Positions 16,790 through 25,414 of a stretch of 64,000 nucleotides of DNA are shown here, piece by piece. Positions within the stretch are counted from its first letter, which is position 1, and each line of letters starts with the position of its first letter. The notes beneath the pieces were generated by a model. It made no database searches. It saw nothing but the letters and a program-made list of their open reading frames with translations, and had not been told where the DNA came from. Position numbers and translations under genes: made by a program. Source of the DNA: Pedobacter chinensis (GTDB lineage Bacteria > Bacteroidota > Bacteroidia > Sphingobacteriales > Sphingobacteriaceae); contig NZ_QPKV01000003.1 in the NCBI RefSeq assembly GCF_003339865.1, forward strand, positions 806,001 to 870,000, in the 5' to 3' direction.

Positions 16790-18061
16790 ATGCTGCAAGT
16801 TAACTATATCCGCGAAAATAGAGAGAAAGTTTTAGAACGTTTAAGTGTACGTAATTTTAAACAACCAGAGCTGGTAGATGAAATCATTAAAATTGATGAA
16901 GAGCGTCGTTCCACTCAAACTATTCTTGATGGTATTTCCGCAGAGGCAAATGCAGCAGCCAAACAAATTGGCGATTTAATGCGTGCGGGTAAAAAAGATG
17001 AGGCTGAAGCAATAAAAACTCAAACAGCAACTCATAAAGAAACCATTAAAAACCTTACCGAAAAATTGAACGAACTTGAGGCAAATCAATTTAATTTGAT
17101 TGTTCAGTTACCTAATTTACCTTATGATCTTGTTCCAAAAGGCTCTACAGCAGAAGAGAATGAAGTGGTTTATTTACATGGTACACCAGCTGAATTGCCA
17201 ACAAAAGCATTGCCTCATTGGGAATTAGCAGCAAAATACGATATCATTGATTTCGAGTTAGGTGTTAAAATTACCGGCGCAGGTTTTCCTGTTTACAAAG
17301 GAAAAGGTGCAAGGTTGCAACGGGCTTTAATTAATTTCTTTTTAGATCATGCTACTGCTGCGGGTTATAAAGAAATGCAGGTTCCGCATTTAGTAAATGC
17401 AGCTTCAGGTTTTGGTACTGGTCAGCTACCGGATAAAGAGGGGCAGATGTATCATTCTACGATTGATGATTTGTATTTAATTCCAACGGCTGAGGTTCCG
17501 GTAACCAATTTATACCGCGATGTAATTATTAAAGAAGAAGATTTGCCAATTAAAAACACAGCTTACACACCATGTTTCCGTAGAGAGGCAGGTTCTTACG
17601 GTGCGCATGTTCGTGGTTTAAATCGTTTACATCAGTTTGATAAAGTTGAGGTGGTGCAAATCACACATCCTGATAAATCTTATGAAACTTTGGAAGATAT
17701 GAGCCAGTATGTTCAGTCTTTATTACAAGAATTGGGCTTACATTATCGCGTTTTACGTTTATGCGGAGGCGATATGGGATTCACTTCTGCGATGACTTAT
17801 GATATGGAAGTCTGGAGCGCGGCACAAGAACGCTGGTTAGAAGTTTCTTCTGTTTCCAACTTTGAAACCTACCAAACCAACCGCCTGAAACTTCGTTTTA
17901 AAGGAAAGGAAGGGAAAGCACAACTGGCACATTCACTAAACGGAAGTGCTTTGGCATTGCCACGTATTGTAGCCTCTATTTTAGAAAACTATCAAACTGA
18001 AAACGGAATTAAAATTCCCGAAGCTTTGGTGAAATACACAGGGTTTGATATGATTGATTAA
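16790..18061 (+). CDS. serS: Serine--tRNA ligase
   Basis: This 423-aa class II aminoacyl-tRNA synthetase charges tRNA-Ser. Residues ~1-110 form the long antiparallel coiled-coil arm that grips the variable arm of tRNA-Ser. The catalytic domain follows. It has YLIPTAEVPVTNLY near 226, motif 2 PCFRREAGSYGAHVRGLNRLH near 262, and motif 3 with LAHSLNGSALALPRIVASILENYQ near the C-terminus. Length and order are standard for the bacterial enzyme. It is expressed from its own promoter and followed by two hairpins facing the convergent downstream gene. Confidence 0.97.
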   Translation: MLQVNYIRENREKVLERLSVRNFKQPELVDEIIKIDEERRSTQTILDGISAEANAAAKQIGDLMRAGKKDEAEAIKTQTATHKETIKNLTEKLNELEANQFNLIVQLPNLPYDLVPKGSTAEENEVVYLHGTPAELPTKALPHWELAAKYDIIDFELGVKITGAGFPVYKGKGARLQRALINFFLDHATAAGYKEMQVPHLVNAASGFGTGQLPDKEGQMYHSTIDDLYLIPTAEVPVTNLYRDVIIKEEDLPIKNTAYTPCFRREAGSYGAHVRGLNRLHQFDKVEVVQITHPDKSYETLEDMSQYVQSLLQELGLHYRVLRLCGGDMGFTSAMTYDMEVWSAAQERWLEVSSVSNFETYQTNRLKLRFKGKEGKAQLAHSLNGSALALPRIVASILENYQTENGIKIPEALVKYTGFDMID

Positions 18062-18091
18062 TCATTCCTGTAGAAAAATTCTATTTTTTTT

Positions 18092-18126
18092 AAAGAAGTC
18101 AAGTTTTTAAAACTTGACTTCTTTTT
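18092..18126 (+). terminator. Intrinsic terminator after serS
   Basis: A long A/T-rich stem (AAGAAGTCAAGTTT paired with AACTTGACTTCTT) is followed by a T-run, about 30 bases after the serS stop. Confidence 0.8.
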
Positions 18127-18151
18127 GTTATGACCAAAGCATAAAAACACA

Positions 18152-18184
18152 AAAAAGCTTTGCATCACTGCAAGGCTTTTTGTT
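18152..18184. terminator. Second hairpin between convergent genes
   Basis: The stem AAAAGCTTTGCA/TGCAAGGCTTTT has a four-base loop and T/A tracts on both sides. It could terminate serS read-through on the plus strand or the small membrane-protein gene on the minus strand. Confidence 0.65.
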
Positions 18185-18214
18185 TTTATAGATAGATGTG
18201 AATATTTTTTCTGA

Positions 18215-18529
18215 TTATAAGATCAGGATCAATAATAAAATGATGATGATAATTGCACCAACTGAAAGATAAACGCCGCCAGAAATTGCCCGGGCCTGAC
18301 CTTTTAACTCTTTTAATTCGCTACGTAATGCCTTACGTTCTGCTTTGGTTAAGTTAGATTTATCCATATCTCTGATCTCTTCCACGCGGGTTTTGATTCT
18401 TTCTAACTGTACAGATTGCTCAGCAGTTAGTTCAGTAGGATTTTTTGCAGGTTTATCGGCCGCCTGTACCGAGTTGAAACTAATGCCTAAAGTAAAGATA
18501 AGTGCTAGGGTGTAAACGAATTTTTTCAT
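18215..18529 (-). CDS. Small exported protein with C-terminal membrane segment
   Basis: This 104-aa protein of unknown function has a signal peptide (MKKFVYTLALIFTLG to about VQAA). A charged helical middle rich in Glu, Lys and Arg follows (residues 30-80; RVEEIRDMDKSNLTKAERK then LRSELKEL). It ends GGVYLSVGAIIIIILLLILIL-like, a single strongly hydrophobic helix. I recall the same layout in many Bacteroidota without an assigned function. The ATG at 18529 is chosen because the signal peptide starts there. The longer frame would read through a terminator hairpin at 18571. Confidence 0.72.
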   Translation of the reverse strand: MKKFVYTLALIFTLGISFNSVQAADKPAKNPTELTAEQSVQLERIKTRVEEIRDMDKSNLTKAERKALRSELKELKGQARAISGGVYLSVGAIIIIILLLILIL

Positions 18530-18570
18530 AATATTTAAATTTTTTAGTGTTCGATGTCTACCTAACAAAA

Positions 18571-18598
18571 AACCTACCAAAATGTTTCTGGTAGGTTT
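18571..18598 (-). terminator. Intrinsic terminator of the SIMPL-domain gene
   Basis: On the minus strand AAACCTACCA and TGGTAGGTTT form a 10-bp stem followed by TTTTTTG, 28 bases past the SIMPL gene's stop and before the next gene's start. Confidence 0.8.
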
Positions 18599-18626
18599 AA
18601 AAAGCATTAATTTAAATGTTAAACTT

Positions 18627-19313
18627 TTAATTGATCTCGAAAACAGCATTCACAGTGAAATTCAGCTTAATTTTCTTGAAATCGATTTCCGGAGCAGATC
18701 CTGCATCAGCCATTTCTGCTTTCATCATATAGTTTCTGTAAACAGGTTGTATAACATTGTCGCCACCATCCTGTATTTCAATTACACCACCTAATTTATT
18801 GCCAAGTGCTTCTACCATATAGGTTGCTTTTTCTTTGGCGGCCAGCAAAGCTTTAATTTTTAAATCCTTTTTTAGGCTTTCTATTTTGGAATAATCATAA
18901 CTTTCTATGTTTGTACTGGCAATGCCTTTGGCGTCAATTCCATCCAATATGGCGTTGAACTTATTTAAATCACTTACTTTTAAACGATACTGTTTGCTCG
19001 CTAAAAAATCCGGATTTTTCTTTTTCTCGGTAGCATAATTCCAGCTGTTCAGGTTGCTGATGGTTAAATTTTCTTTTGCAATACCCGCTTTTTGTACTGC
19101 GGCATAAAGTTGTTTTTCCAAATCTGTAATCTCTACTTTTTTCTTGCCGTTTAAATATTCCTTAAGCGAAATGCCGATATAGATAATATCGGGAGTAACT
19201 TCAGTTTCGGCAGAACCACTAACATTAATTTTTCTACGTAAATCTGCTTGTTGAGCCATTGCTGATGAAAGGCCTAAAAATGCAACGAGTGCAATTGCTA
19301 TTAACTTTTTCAT
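18627..19313 (-). CDS. SIMPL (DUF541) domain protein, exported
   Basis: This 228-aa protein has a signal peptide (MKKLIAIALVAFLGLSSAMAQ). It is followed by a SIMPL domain from about residue 25 to the end: INVSGSAETEVTPDIIYIGI near the start, then SLNSWNYATEKKK, ASTNIESYDYSKIESLK, and ALLAAKEKATYMVEALG. SIMPL proteins are periplasmic or surface proteins, and the Brucella member BP26 forms ring oligomers. No enzymatic activity is established. The start at 19313 matches the signal peptide, while an in-frame upstream extension has no such feature. Confidence 0.86.
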   Translation of the reverse strand: MKKLIAIALVAFLGLSSAMAQQADLRRKINVSGSAETEVTPDIIYIGISLKEYLNGKKKVEITDLEKQLYAAVQKAGIAKENLTISNLNSWNYATEKKKNPDFLASKQYRLKVSDLNKFNAILDGIDAKGIASTNIESYDYSKIESLKKDLKIKALLAAKEKATYMVEALGNKLGGVIEIQDGGDNVIQPVYRNYMMKAEMADAGSAPEIDFKKIKLNFTVNAVFEIN

Positions 19314-19797
19314 ATATTTTTTCTTTGTGTGTACTGTAAAGATGTAAGGGCTAAGCAAATTCCACACCGAGATTTTTGATTTTTTTATGTTTTGTTTAAA
19401 ATGAGTATCTATTTGGTTTATTTACAACAGATTATGTTTCTTTAAAAACATACTGGCAAAAGTAATAACTGCCATAAAATGATTTCCATAAAAAAATATC
19501 AGTTGATTTTAAGCGCCCGGTTCTTTAAAAAAAGATTCTGTTTTGGCCACCTAAACCCGACAGAGCGGATTAGCCCGGAATGAAGCGCAGCGAAATGAGG
19601 ACTATTAGCGATGGCGGGACTGAAGCAGCCAAAGCGAATCGGAGCCTGATTTTCTAAAAATAAATTAGAAGGAAAGAAAATATGCGCCAGGTTTTATGCT
19701 TAAATAGACGGAATTATAAATGATTATAAAACCTTGCGCAGCAGAAATTTCTGCAGAATTTTGTTGTTCACCGTTTTTGGATAACCGTGAATGAAAA
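19314..19797. other. Intergenic region with GC-richer element at ~19540-19645
   Basis: These 484 bases hold no gene I can support. From about 19540 to 19645 the composition becomes clearly richer in G+C than its surroundings. There are partly self-complementary blocks: CCCGACAG near 19556 against GGCGGGACTG near 19613. It does not match tmRNA, RNase P or SRP RNA signatures that I can recognise, and it may be a degenerate dispersed repeat. Confidence 0.4.
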
Positions 19798-20250
19798 CTA
19801 AATTTTAGATACTTTAACGGCAGTTGGTCCTTTTTGACCCATTTCTACCTCGAAAGTAACTTTGTCGCCTTCTTTAATTTGAGTTATGCAACCATTAGCA
19901 TGAACAAAAATGCTATCCTGAGTTTCAGTATTTTTAATGAAACCGTAACCTTTACTATCGTTGAAGAAAGTAACTGTTCCTTTTTTAACCGGATTTTCGT
20001 CGATGATATCTTCTTGTCTGGAAATACCAATCTGAATATCTTCAGTATTGATTACTTTCTTCTTTTTCGGATCTGGTGGAGTAGAAGAGATGTTCCCGTT
20101 TTCATCAACGTAAGCCATCATATCTTCAAGCGCTAAACCTTTTTTGGCATTAGCCTGACGCTCTTCTTTTTTCTCTTGTTTGTCTTTTTGTTTTTTTAAT
20201 CGTTTTTTTTCGTTCTCTTTTTTACTGTATGTTGCCTGAGATTTAGCCAT
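19798..20250 (-). CDS. Cold-shock domain protein with long basic N-terminal extension
   Basis: This 150-aa protein has a C-terminal cold-shock domain at about residues 87-150. It carries both nucleic-acid binding motifs, KGYGFI (RNP1) and SIFVH (RNP2), in the order GTVTFFNDSKGYGFI then QDSIFVHANG. The first ~85 residues are not part of the classical 65-70-aa Csp. They begin with a Lys/Glu/Gln-rich stretch (ENEKKRLKKQKDKQEKKEER) and a linker with PPDPKKKK. This form is common in Bacteroidota. It should bind single-stranded RNA or DNA, with the basic tail adding affinity. A -7 box lies 54 bases upstream. Confidence 0.9.
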   Translation of the reverse strand: MAKSQATYSKKENEKKRLKKQKDKQEKKEERQANAKKGLALEDMMAYVDENGNISSTPPDPKKKKVINTEDIQIGISRQEDIIDENPVKKGTVTFFNDSKGYGFIKNTETQDSIFVHANGCITQIKEGDKVTFEVEMGQKGPTAVKVSKI

Positions 20251-20303
20251 ATTTATTTAATTGTTTTGTTTTTAGAAAGGTGAGTGGAAATGGAGAATTA
20301 TTC

Positions 20304-20311
20304 CAAAGATA
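20304..20311 (-). promoter_or_regulatory. Bacteroidota -7 element (TATCTTTG) of the cold-shock gene
   Basis: This is an exact TAnnTTTG match on the minus strand, giving a leader of roughly 50 bases. Cold-shock genes often have regulatory leaders, but none is demonstrated here. Confidence 0.5.
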
Positions 20312-20442
20312 ACAATACTAAAATGAAAACACGATTTTATTCCTTCAAGTATTGTTCATGAGGCAATTAGTGTTTTTGTTTAGCAATAGAATAACAGATT
20401 TTTTTGATCAATTATTTTTCTAACGTAGAATTTGTAGTTGTT

Positions 20443-20979
20443 TTAGTTCCTGTTTTCCCATTTCTCTTTGTCAATTTGATATACAAAATTCCATTTTATA
20501 GGTTCGCCATAATAAGCAACTTCCAGTTCTCCAACTTTTAATGCACCCAGCTTTTCTGTTGCTTTTTGCGACCTGAAATTTGTTGCCCCGATATGCAGGA
20601 TCACTTGATCAACAAACCGGAAAGCATGATCGAGCATTAACTTTTTTAATGCGGCATTATAACCCTTGGCCCAAAAATCGCGGCCTATAAAGGTATAACC
20701 AACAGCAACTGAGCCATTCTCTTCCTCCAACTCATAATATCTCGAACTGCCAACTACGTTTCCTGTCGCTTTATCATAAACAATAAATGCACCTTTAGAT
20801 TCCATCGCACCTTTGAAAAAGTTTTCAAAAACATCGCGTTTATAACGGTCTTTGTTTGGATGTTGCTCCCATATTAATGGGTCGGAGGCAACGGCATAGA
20901 GTTTTTCGAAATCATCAGCTTTTAGCGGAACCACTTTAATCAGATTGTTTTCTAATATAGGTTGTAAATCGAAATTCAT
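20443..20979 (-). CDS. GNAT-family N-acetyltransferase (RimJ/RimL-like)
   Basis: This 178-aa acetyltransferase has the layout of the RimJ/RimL subgroup: an N-terminal NLIKVVPLKADDFEKLYAVA, then a GNAT core. The core has VGYTFIGRDFWAKGYNAALKK (acetyl-CoA binding region) near residue 92, and HIGATNFRSQKATEKLGALK near 130. Members acetylate protein N-termini or small amines, and the substrate cannot be inferred. It stands alone, with fabV upstream on the same strand but separated by a terminator hairpin. Confidence 0.88.
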   Translation of the reverse strand: MNFDLQPILENNLIKVVPLKADDFEKLYAVASDPLIWEQHPNKDRYKRDVFENFFKGAMESKGAFIVYDKATGNVVGSSRYYELEEENGSVAVGYTFIGRDFWAKGYNAALKKLMLDHAFRFVDQVILHIGATNFRSQKATEKLGALKVGELEVAYYGEPIKWNFVYQIDKEKWENRN

Positions 20980-20997
20980 AATAGCTGCTGGAATTAA

Positions 20998-21024
20998 AAA
21001 CGGCCAGCTAAAAAGCCAGCCGTT
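20998..21024 (-). terminator. Probable terminator of fabV
   Basis: On the minus strand the sequence forms AACGGC..GCT/AGC..GCCGTT with a short T loop and two mismatched positions, then TTTTTAATT. It lies about 100 bases beyond the fabV stop. Confidence 0.6.
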
Positions 21025-21124
21025 ATATGATGTGATACTGAAGGGGTAATTGATGAATTTTAACCCGAAACAAGCGTTTTATATCTTGCAGATATGTTAC
21101 TGTTTGGGGAATTACAGGTCAGTT

Positions 21125-22318
21125 TTATTCTACCAATCCTTCAATTTCTACTACTTCGTTAGCGTCTTTTTGGTAATCTACCTGATCAACTTCGAAACCG
21201 AACAGACTTAAAAAATCAGAACGATAACCTGGTAAATCGCCAATTGCCGGTAAAGTTTCAGTGGTTGCTTCTTCCCAAAGTTTTGCAACTTCAGCCTGAA
21301 CATCGTCACGCATTTCCCAATCATCAATTCTTATTCTGCCTTGTTCATCAACTGGAACTTCGCCGCTGTTATATAATCTTTCTGCAAACAAACGCTGAAT
21401 TTGTTCAATGGTTCCTTCATGAATGCCTTCTTTTTTCATTATTTTATACAATAATGAAATGTACAATGGAATTACAGGAATTGCAGAACTTGCTTGTGTA
21501 ACTAATGCTTTATTTACCGAAACGTAGGCTTTACCATTAATATCTTTCAATTTGTCACTGATTTTGAAAGCAGTGGCTTCTAAATCATCTTTGGCTCTTC
21601 CGATGGTTCCTTTACGGTACACAGGCTCAGTTAAAGCCGGACCGATATAAGAATAAGCTACGGTTGTTGCACCTTCTGCCAGTAAGTTCCCGGCTTTCAG
21701 TGCGTCAATCCACATTGCCCAGTCTTCGCCGCCCATTACAGCAACTGTATTTGCAATATCTTCTTCTGTAGCTGGCTCAATGGAAATTTCAGTAACATTA
21801 CCAGTATGGAAGTCAACGGTTTTATTTGTGTAAGTTCCACCAATTGGTTTTAAGGTAGAACGGTGTAATACTTCGGTAACAGGATGTTTTCTAACCGGAG
21901 AAGCCAGACTGTAAATGACTAAATCAACTTGTCCTAAATCTGTTTTAATCAGTTCGATTGTTTTCTCTTTGATTTCATTTGAGAAAGCATCGCCATTAAT
22001 GCTTTTGGCATACAAACCAGCAGCATGAGCTTCTTTTTCAAAAGCCGCACTATTGTACCAACCTGGAGATGCTGTTTTGCCTGCTGATGGTGCTTTTTCG
22101 AAAAACACACCAATTGTGGCAGCGCCAGAACCGTAAGCAGCAGTAATGCGTGATGCTAAGCCGAAGCCAGTAGATGCACCAATTACCAATACTTTTTTAG
22201 GTCCGTCAACAGCACCTTTAGATTTTACATATTCAATTTGGTTCTTTACGTTTTGAGCGCAACCATCAGGATGTGCAGTTAAACAAATAAAGCCCCTCAT
22301 TCTCGGTTCAATAATCAT
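21125..22318 (-). CDS. fabV: Trans-2-enoyl-CoA/ACP reductase FabV
   Basis: This 397-aa NADH-dependent enoyl reductase catalyses the last reduction of fatty acid elongation. It matches FabV rather than FabI. The Rossmann segment KVLVIGASTGFGLASRI is near residue 42, DLVIYSLASPVR near 130, and AYSYIGPALTEPVYRKGTIG near 225. The last of these covers the family's active-site tyrosine and lysine region. The N-terminus MIIEPRMRGFICLTAHP is also characteristic, and the length is standard. FabV enzymes are generally insensitive to triclosan. It has its own promoter candidate 73 bases upstream. Confidence 0.94.
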   Translation of the reverse strand: MIIEPRMRGFICLTAHPDGCAQNVKNQIEYVKSKGAVDGPKKVLVIGASTGFGLASRITAAYGSGAATIGVFFEKAPSAGKTASPGWYNSAAFEKEAHAAGLYAKSINGDAFSNEIKEKTIELIKTDLGQVDLVIYSLASPVRKHPVTEVLHRSTLKPIGGTYTNKTVDFHTGNVTEISIEPATEEDIANTVAVMGGEDWAMWIDALKAGNLLAEGATTVAYSYIGPALTEPVYRKGTIGRAKDDLEATAFKISDKLKDINGKAYVSVNKALVTQASSAIPVIPLYISLLYKIMKKEGIHEGTIEQIQRLFAERLYNSGEVPVDEQGRIRIDDWEMRDDVQAEVAKLWEEATTETLPAIGDLPGYRSDFLSLFGFEVDQVDYQKDANEVVEIEGLVE

Positions 22319-22391
22319 TTTGTTCTTATTTTACGTTTTGTAATGTTTAAAAACCCAGGCTAGTTATAGAAATGAAAACCATCCCAATGCC

Positions 22392-22399
22392 CAAATCTA
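22392..22399 (-). promoter_or_regulatory. Bacteroidota -7 element (TAGATTTG) upstream of fabV
   Basis: This is an exact TAnnTTTG match on the minus strand in the 254-base divergent spacer. No good -33 TTG was found at the usual distance. Confidence 0.4.
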
Positions 22400-22572
22400 T
22401 AACGAAGATAAATTTTTAATTGTTTACCGCTAAATGAAATTTAAATAAACGCCAATTGAGTTAACAAATCGGTGTAAGTTTATGTTATCGTAATATTAAT
22501 TTAAGATGATGATTAAGCTTTGTTAAATTTCTATTATTTTAGCGGCACACAGATAAAACCGGTTAATTTTTT

Positions 22573-23277
22573 ATGAGAAGAATATTACTGCCTGCCCTAA
22601 TTTTATTCGGCACCTTAGGAAAACTTTCTGCCCAAACCCAACATCAAAATTCTGGCTGGCTCTTTTTTTTGAACAATACTAAATTTAATCAGAAATGGGG
22701 ATTGCAATTCGATTTGCAAGTTCGATCGGCCGATGACTGGGCTTATGTTAGAAATACATTAGTGCGCCCTGCTGTACAATATTTCATCAATGATAAACAT
22801 AATGTTGCTTTAGGTTATTTGTGGCAAACTACACAAAATCAGGTTGAAGGTACTTCCAATACTTTTCTTCACGAACATCGTATTTTTGAGCAATATATTT
22901 TTAACCATAAGCTTAGCTCTGTTTTTGCAAGTCATAGAATAAGGGTAGAGCAACGGTTTATTGAGCGTGCTAACGAGGATGTCTTTGCTCAACGCTTTCG
23001 CTATTTCTTCAGGTTGATTCAACCTTTACAAAAAACAGAACCAACCTTTAGTAAAGGGCCGTTTGTGGCATTACAAAATGAGGTTTTCTTGAATTTTCAA
23101 AATAAAGAAAAAATAAATAATAGCATATTTGATCAGAACAGGCTTTATTTAGCTGCCGGATATCGATTTTCGAAAAAAGTAGACCTTGAGGCTGGCTACA
23201 TGAATCAGGCAGTTAAAAACACCCTAAATCATACCAATAACAGCATTGTTCAGCTCGCAGTTTACACCCGCTTTTAA
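22573..23277 (+). CDS. DUF2490 outer-membrane protein
   Basis: This 234-aa protein has a signal peptide ending near KLSAQ (residue 21). The features typical of DUF2490 follow: GWLFFLNNTKFNQKWGL near residue 28, an RP..QYFINDKHNVALGYLW segment, then RIRVEQRFI and FRYFFRL. It ends with IVQLAVYTRF, whose C-terminal Phe is typical of barrels. Family members are predicted outer-membrane beta-barrels of unknown function. It shares orientation with the next exported protein, 85 bases downstream, but the two are unrelated in sequence as far as I can see. Confidence 0.82.
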   Translation: MRRILLPALILFGTLGKLSAQTQHQNSGWLFFLNNTKFNQKWGLQFDLQVRSADDWAYVRNTLVRPAVQYFINDKHNVALGYLWQTTQNQVEGTSNTFLHEHRIFEQYIFNHKLSSVFASHRIRVEQRFIERANEDVFAQRFRYFFRLIQPLQKTEPTFSKGPFVALQNEVFLNFQNKEKINNSIFDQNRLYLAAGYRFSKKVDLEAGYMNQAVKNTLNHTNNSIVQLAVYTRF

Positions 23278-23362
23278 AGTTTAAAAGTCATTTTTCGTAT
23301 GCTAACTCTTACAAAATGTTAAAGATGTTGTAATTGGTTCGGCTTTTCGTTCAATTTGCCGC

Positions 23363-24253
23363 GTGAAAAAAATTTCGATCCTATTTTTAGCGTTTTTGTT
23401 TGGCAAGCGGATGCAGGCACAAGAAATAAAAACATCTTCTCTTAATAATACACCAAGTTCAAAAAGCCTGTTTAATCCTGAAAATAAGAGAAATTTCTCC
23501 CGAAAAGGTGATTTCTTTTTTCATTGGGGTTACAACAATTCATGGTATAGCAAAAGTGATATCAGGTTTCAAGGCCCGAATTACGATTTTACGTTGCACG
23601 ATGTTGTTGCGCACGACAGACAATCGAAATTGGGTTGGGATTGGTTAAATCCTTCCATGATATCCATTCCACAATATAATATCCGGGTAGGTTATTTCAT
23701 TAAGGACAATTATAGTATTTCCATTGGCTGGGACCACATGAAGTATGTGATGGATATTCCACAAAATGTAAGCATTACCGGAACAATTGGGAAAAATATT
23801 ACACCTGAAAATGTGCCTACCGGGGCTTTGGCGGGTACTTATAATGGCCAAACCATTAATGTTAAAGAAAGCATGCTGACTTTCGAACATACTGATGGTT
23901 TCAATTATGCCAATATCGAAGTTGAACGTTATGATGATATATGGGTTGCACCCGGTGGAAACACTTCTTTAACCCTGGAAACCGGTTTGGGTGGTGGATT
24001 AATGGTGCCCCGTAGCGATGTTCGTTTGTTTGGCTTAGGTAGAAACAATCACTGGAATATTTCTGGTTATGGTATCTCAGCGAAATTAGGCCTTAAACTA
24101 TATATTTGGAAGCGCGTTTATCTACAGAATACCACTAAAGTTGGTGCCACAAACTTAACGCAGATACATACCACTGGTTGGGATGAATATGATCATGCCA
24201 GCCAGAAAATTAACTATCTGGAAAACATGTGGGTAATTGGCGTACAGTTTTAA
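23363..24253 (+). CDS. Predicted outer-membrane beta-barrel protein, unknown function
   Basis: This 296-aa protein starts with a GTG and a signal peptide ending near QAQ (residue 20). The remainder shows many amphipathic beta strands (DFFFHWGYNNSWY, then YNIRVGYFIKDNYSISIGWD, and YGISAKLGLKLYIW). It ends in MWVIGVQF with a C-terminal Phe, as in outer-membrane barrels. I do not recognise a named family. A central insert at about 130-175 has low hydrophobicity and may be an external loop. The start is fixed by the signal peptide, and no in-frame ATG lies just upstream. Confidence 0.68.
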   Translation: MKKISILFLAFLFGKRMQAQEIKTSSLNNTPSSKSLFNPENKRNFSRKGDFFFHWGYNNSWYSKSDIRFQGPNYDFTLHDVVAHDRQSKLGWDWLNPSMISIPQYNIRVGYFIKDNYSISIGWDHMKYVMDIPQNVSITGTIGKNITPENVPTGALAGTYNGQTINVKESMLTFEHTDGFNYANIEVERYDDIWVAPGGNTSLTLETGLGGGLMVPRSDVRLFGLGRNNHWNISGYGISAKLGLKLYIWKRVYLQNTTKVGATNLTQIHTTGWDEYDHASQKINYLENMWVIGVQF

Positions 24254-24267
24254 TGTTAAAAAACAAG

Positions 24268-24379
24268 GTCATTGTGAGTAGGAGCGACGAAGCAATCTGT
24301 TTGCTGCCAAAAATCCATTGAGGCACTGAAAAGATTGCTTCACTCCAACGCACAGCCCTTTCTTCAGTTCGCAATGATG
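24268..24379. repeat. Dispersed palindromic repeat, copy C (degenerate)
   Basis: This copy of about 112 bp has GTCATTGTGAG at one end and TTCGCAATGATGA at the other, with inner GACGAAGCAATCTG and AGATTGCTTCACTCC. It is more diverged than the copy at 27086 and lies between two convergent genes. Confidence 0.7.
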
Positions 24380-24416
24380 AGGGTTTCAAAATCGTAATTT
24401 ATTCTTTAAAACAAAA

Positions 24417-24442
24417 ACGTCCCGAATTACTTCGAGACGTTC
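24417..24442 (-). terminator. Intrinsic terminator of the head-GIN gene
   Basis: On the minus strand AACGTCTCGA and TCGGGACGTT form an 8-10 bp stem followed by TTTTGTTTT, about 20 bases past the stop. Confidence 0.78.
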
Positions 24443-24461
24443 CACTTTAATAGCTGATTTT

Positions 24462-25193
24462 TTAAATTTTTCTAACTCTTCCGGAGCCAATGATTGTTTT
24501 ATCTACCGATGCATTGCCAGAATAGTTAACACTACCCGAACCGCTGATCACTGCTTTTATAGATTGATCAGCTTTTATATTGATTGTTCCCGATCCACTG
24601 ATGGTGCTGGATAAGGTGTTTACAGAAAGGCCTTTTCCTTCAAATGAACCTGAACTACTGATAACAATTTTAGCCCGGTCTGCATTTCCGGTAATGTTTA
24701 ATGAGCCGGAACCACTAATCACACCACTATAATGATCAACATCAGCAGATGCCTTGATACTTCCCGATCCGCTCAACGTAGTTGTTAAATCACCAGTGCT
24801 AATTTTGCCATTAACCACCATGCTGCCGGAGCCGCTCATGGTTAAACTTGCAAGTTCTCTTGCAGAAACATAAGCAGTAATTTTTTTACCCTCATATTTC
24901 CTAGACCAACTCGTGATACTGTTTTGAGGGCGAATAATTAATATATTGCCTTTAACTTCAGTAACAATTGTTGCTAATGCTTCTGCATCTCCTTCTAAAC
25001 GACAGCTTTCTTTGCTTCCAAGCGTAACAATAACATTGATTGGCCCGGCTGCAGCAATGCCGTTGAAATTTCTTACTTCTCTTTCATCATCCTGGTATTT
25101 TGATGAAACGATGTTGTTTTGCGCTTTTGCTATTGCATTAGTGTTCGAGGTTAGTGCTAATGCAGCAAATAAAATAGTGAATAATTTTTTCAT
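24462..25193 (-). CDS. Head-GIN domain (DUF2807) exported protein
   Basis: This 243-aa protein has a signal peptide (MKKLFTILFAALALTSNTNA). It is followed by REVRNFNGIAAAGPINVIVT, the usual entry into the head-GIN domain. The body is a right-handed beta-helix-like repeat in which SGSGS- or SSSGS-type turns recur at about 18-22 residue intervals (near residues 117, 136, 155, 175, 193 and 212). The domain is very common in Bacteroidota and probably acts at the cell surface or in the periplasm, with no established biochemical role. A second repeat family copy and a terminator follow it. Confidence 0.88.
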   Translation of the reverse strand: MKKLFTILFAALALTSNTNAIAKAQNNIVSSKYQDDEREVRNFNGIAAAGPINVIVTLGSKESCRLEGDAEALATIVTEVKGNILIIRPQNSITSWSRKYEGKKITAYVSARELASLTMSGSGSMVVNGKISTGDLTTTLSGSGSIKASADVDHYSGVISGSGSLNITGNADRAKIVISSSGSFEGKGLSVNTLSSTISGSGTINIKADQSIKAVISGSGSVNYSGNASVDKTIIGSGRVRKI

Positions 25194-25348
25194 TGTATAT
25201 AGATTTTTAGCAATTGAATAATAATGCTCAATGGCAGATTAATGAGTTTTTTAATAAGACGATGGATATGTCAAAAAGTTGCACGATGGATTAAATCTTT
25301 TGATTTTTCTTTTAAAATAAAGCAGTGTTTTTAAAAGTTTATTCAAAG

Positions 25349-25386
25349 CAAAATCGAGAAATCTTTTATCAGATTTCTCGATTTTG
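25349..25386. terminator. Bidirectional palindromic terminator
   Basis: A 16-bp perfect stem (CAAAATCGAGAAATCT and its complement) with a six-base loop lies about 30 bases past the stop of the minus-strand M1 peptidase gene. A/T tracts on each side allow function in either direction. Confidence 0.75.
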
Positions 25387-25414
25387 CTGCGTTTCGATGG
25401 AGAATATTTCTAAC

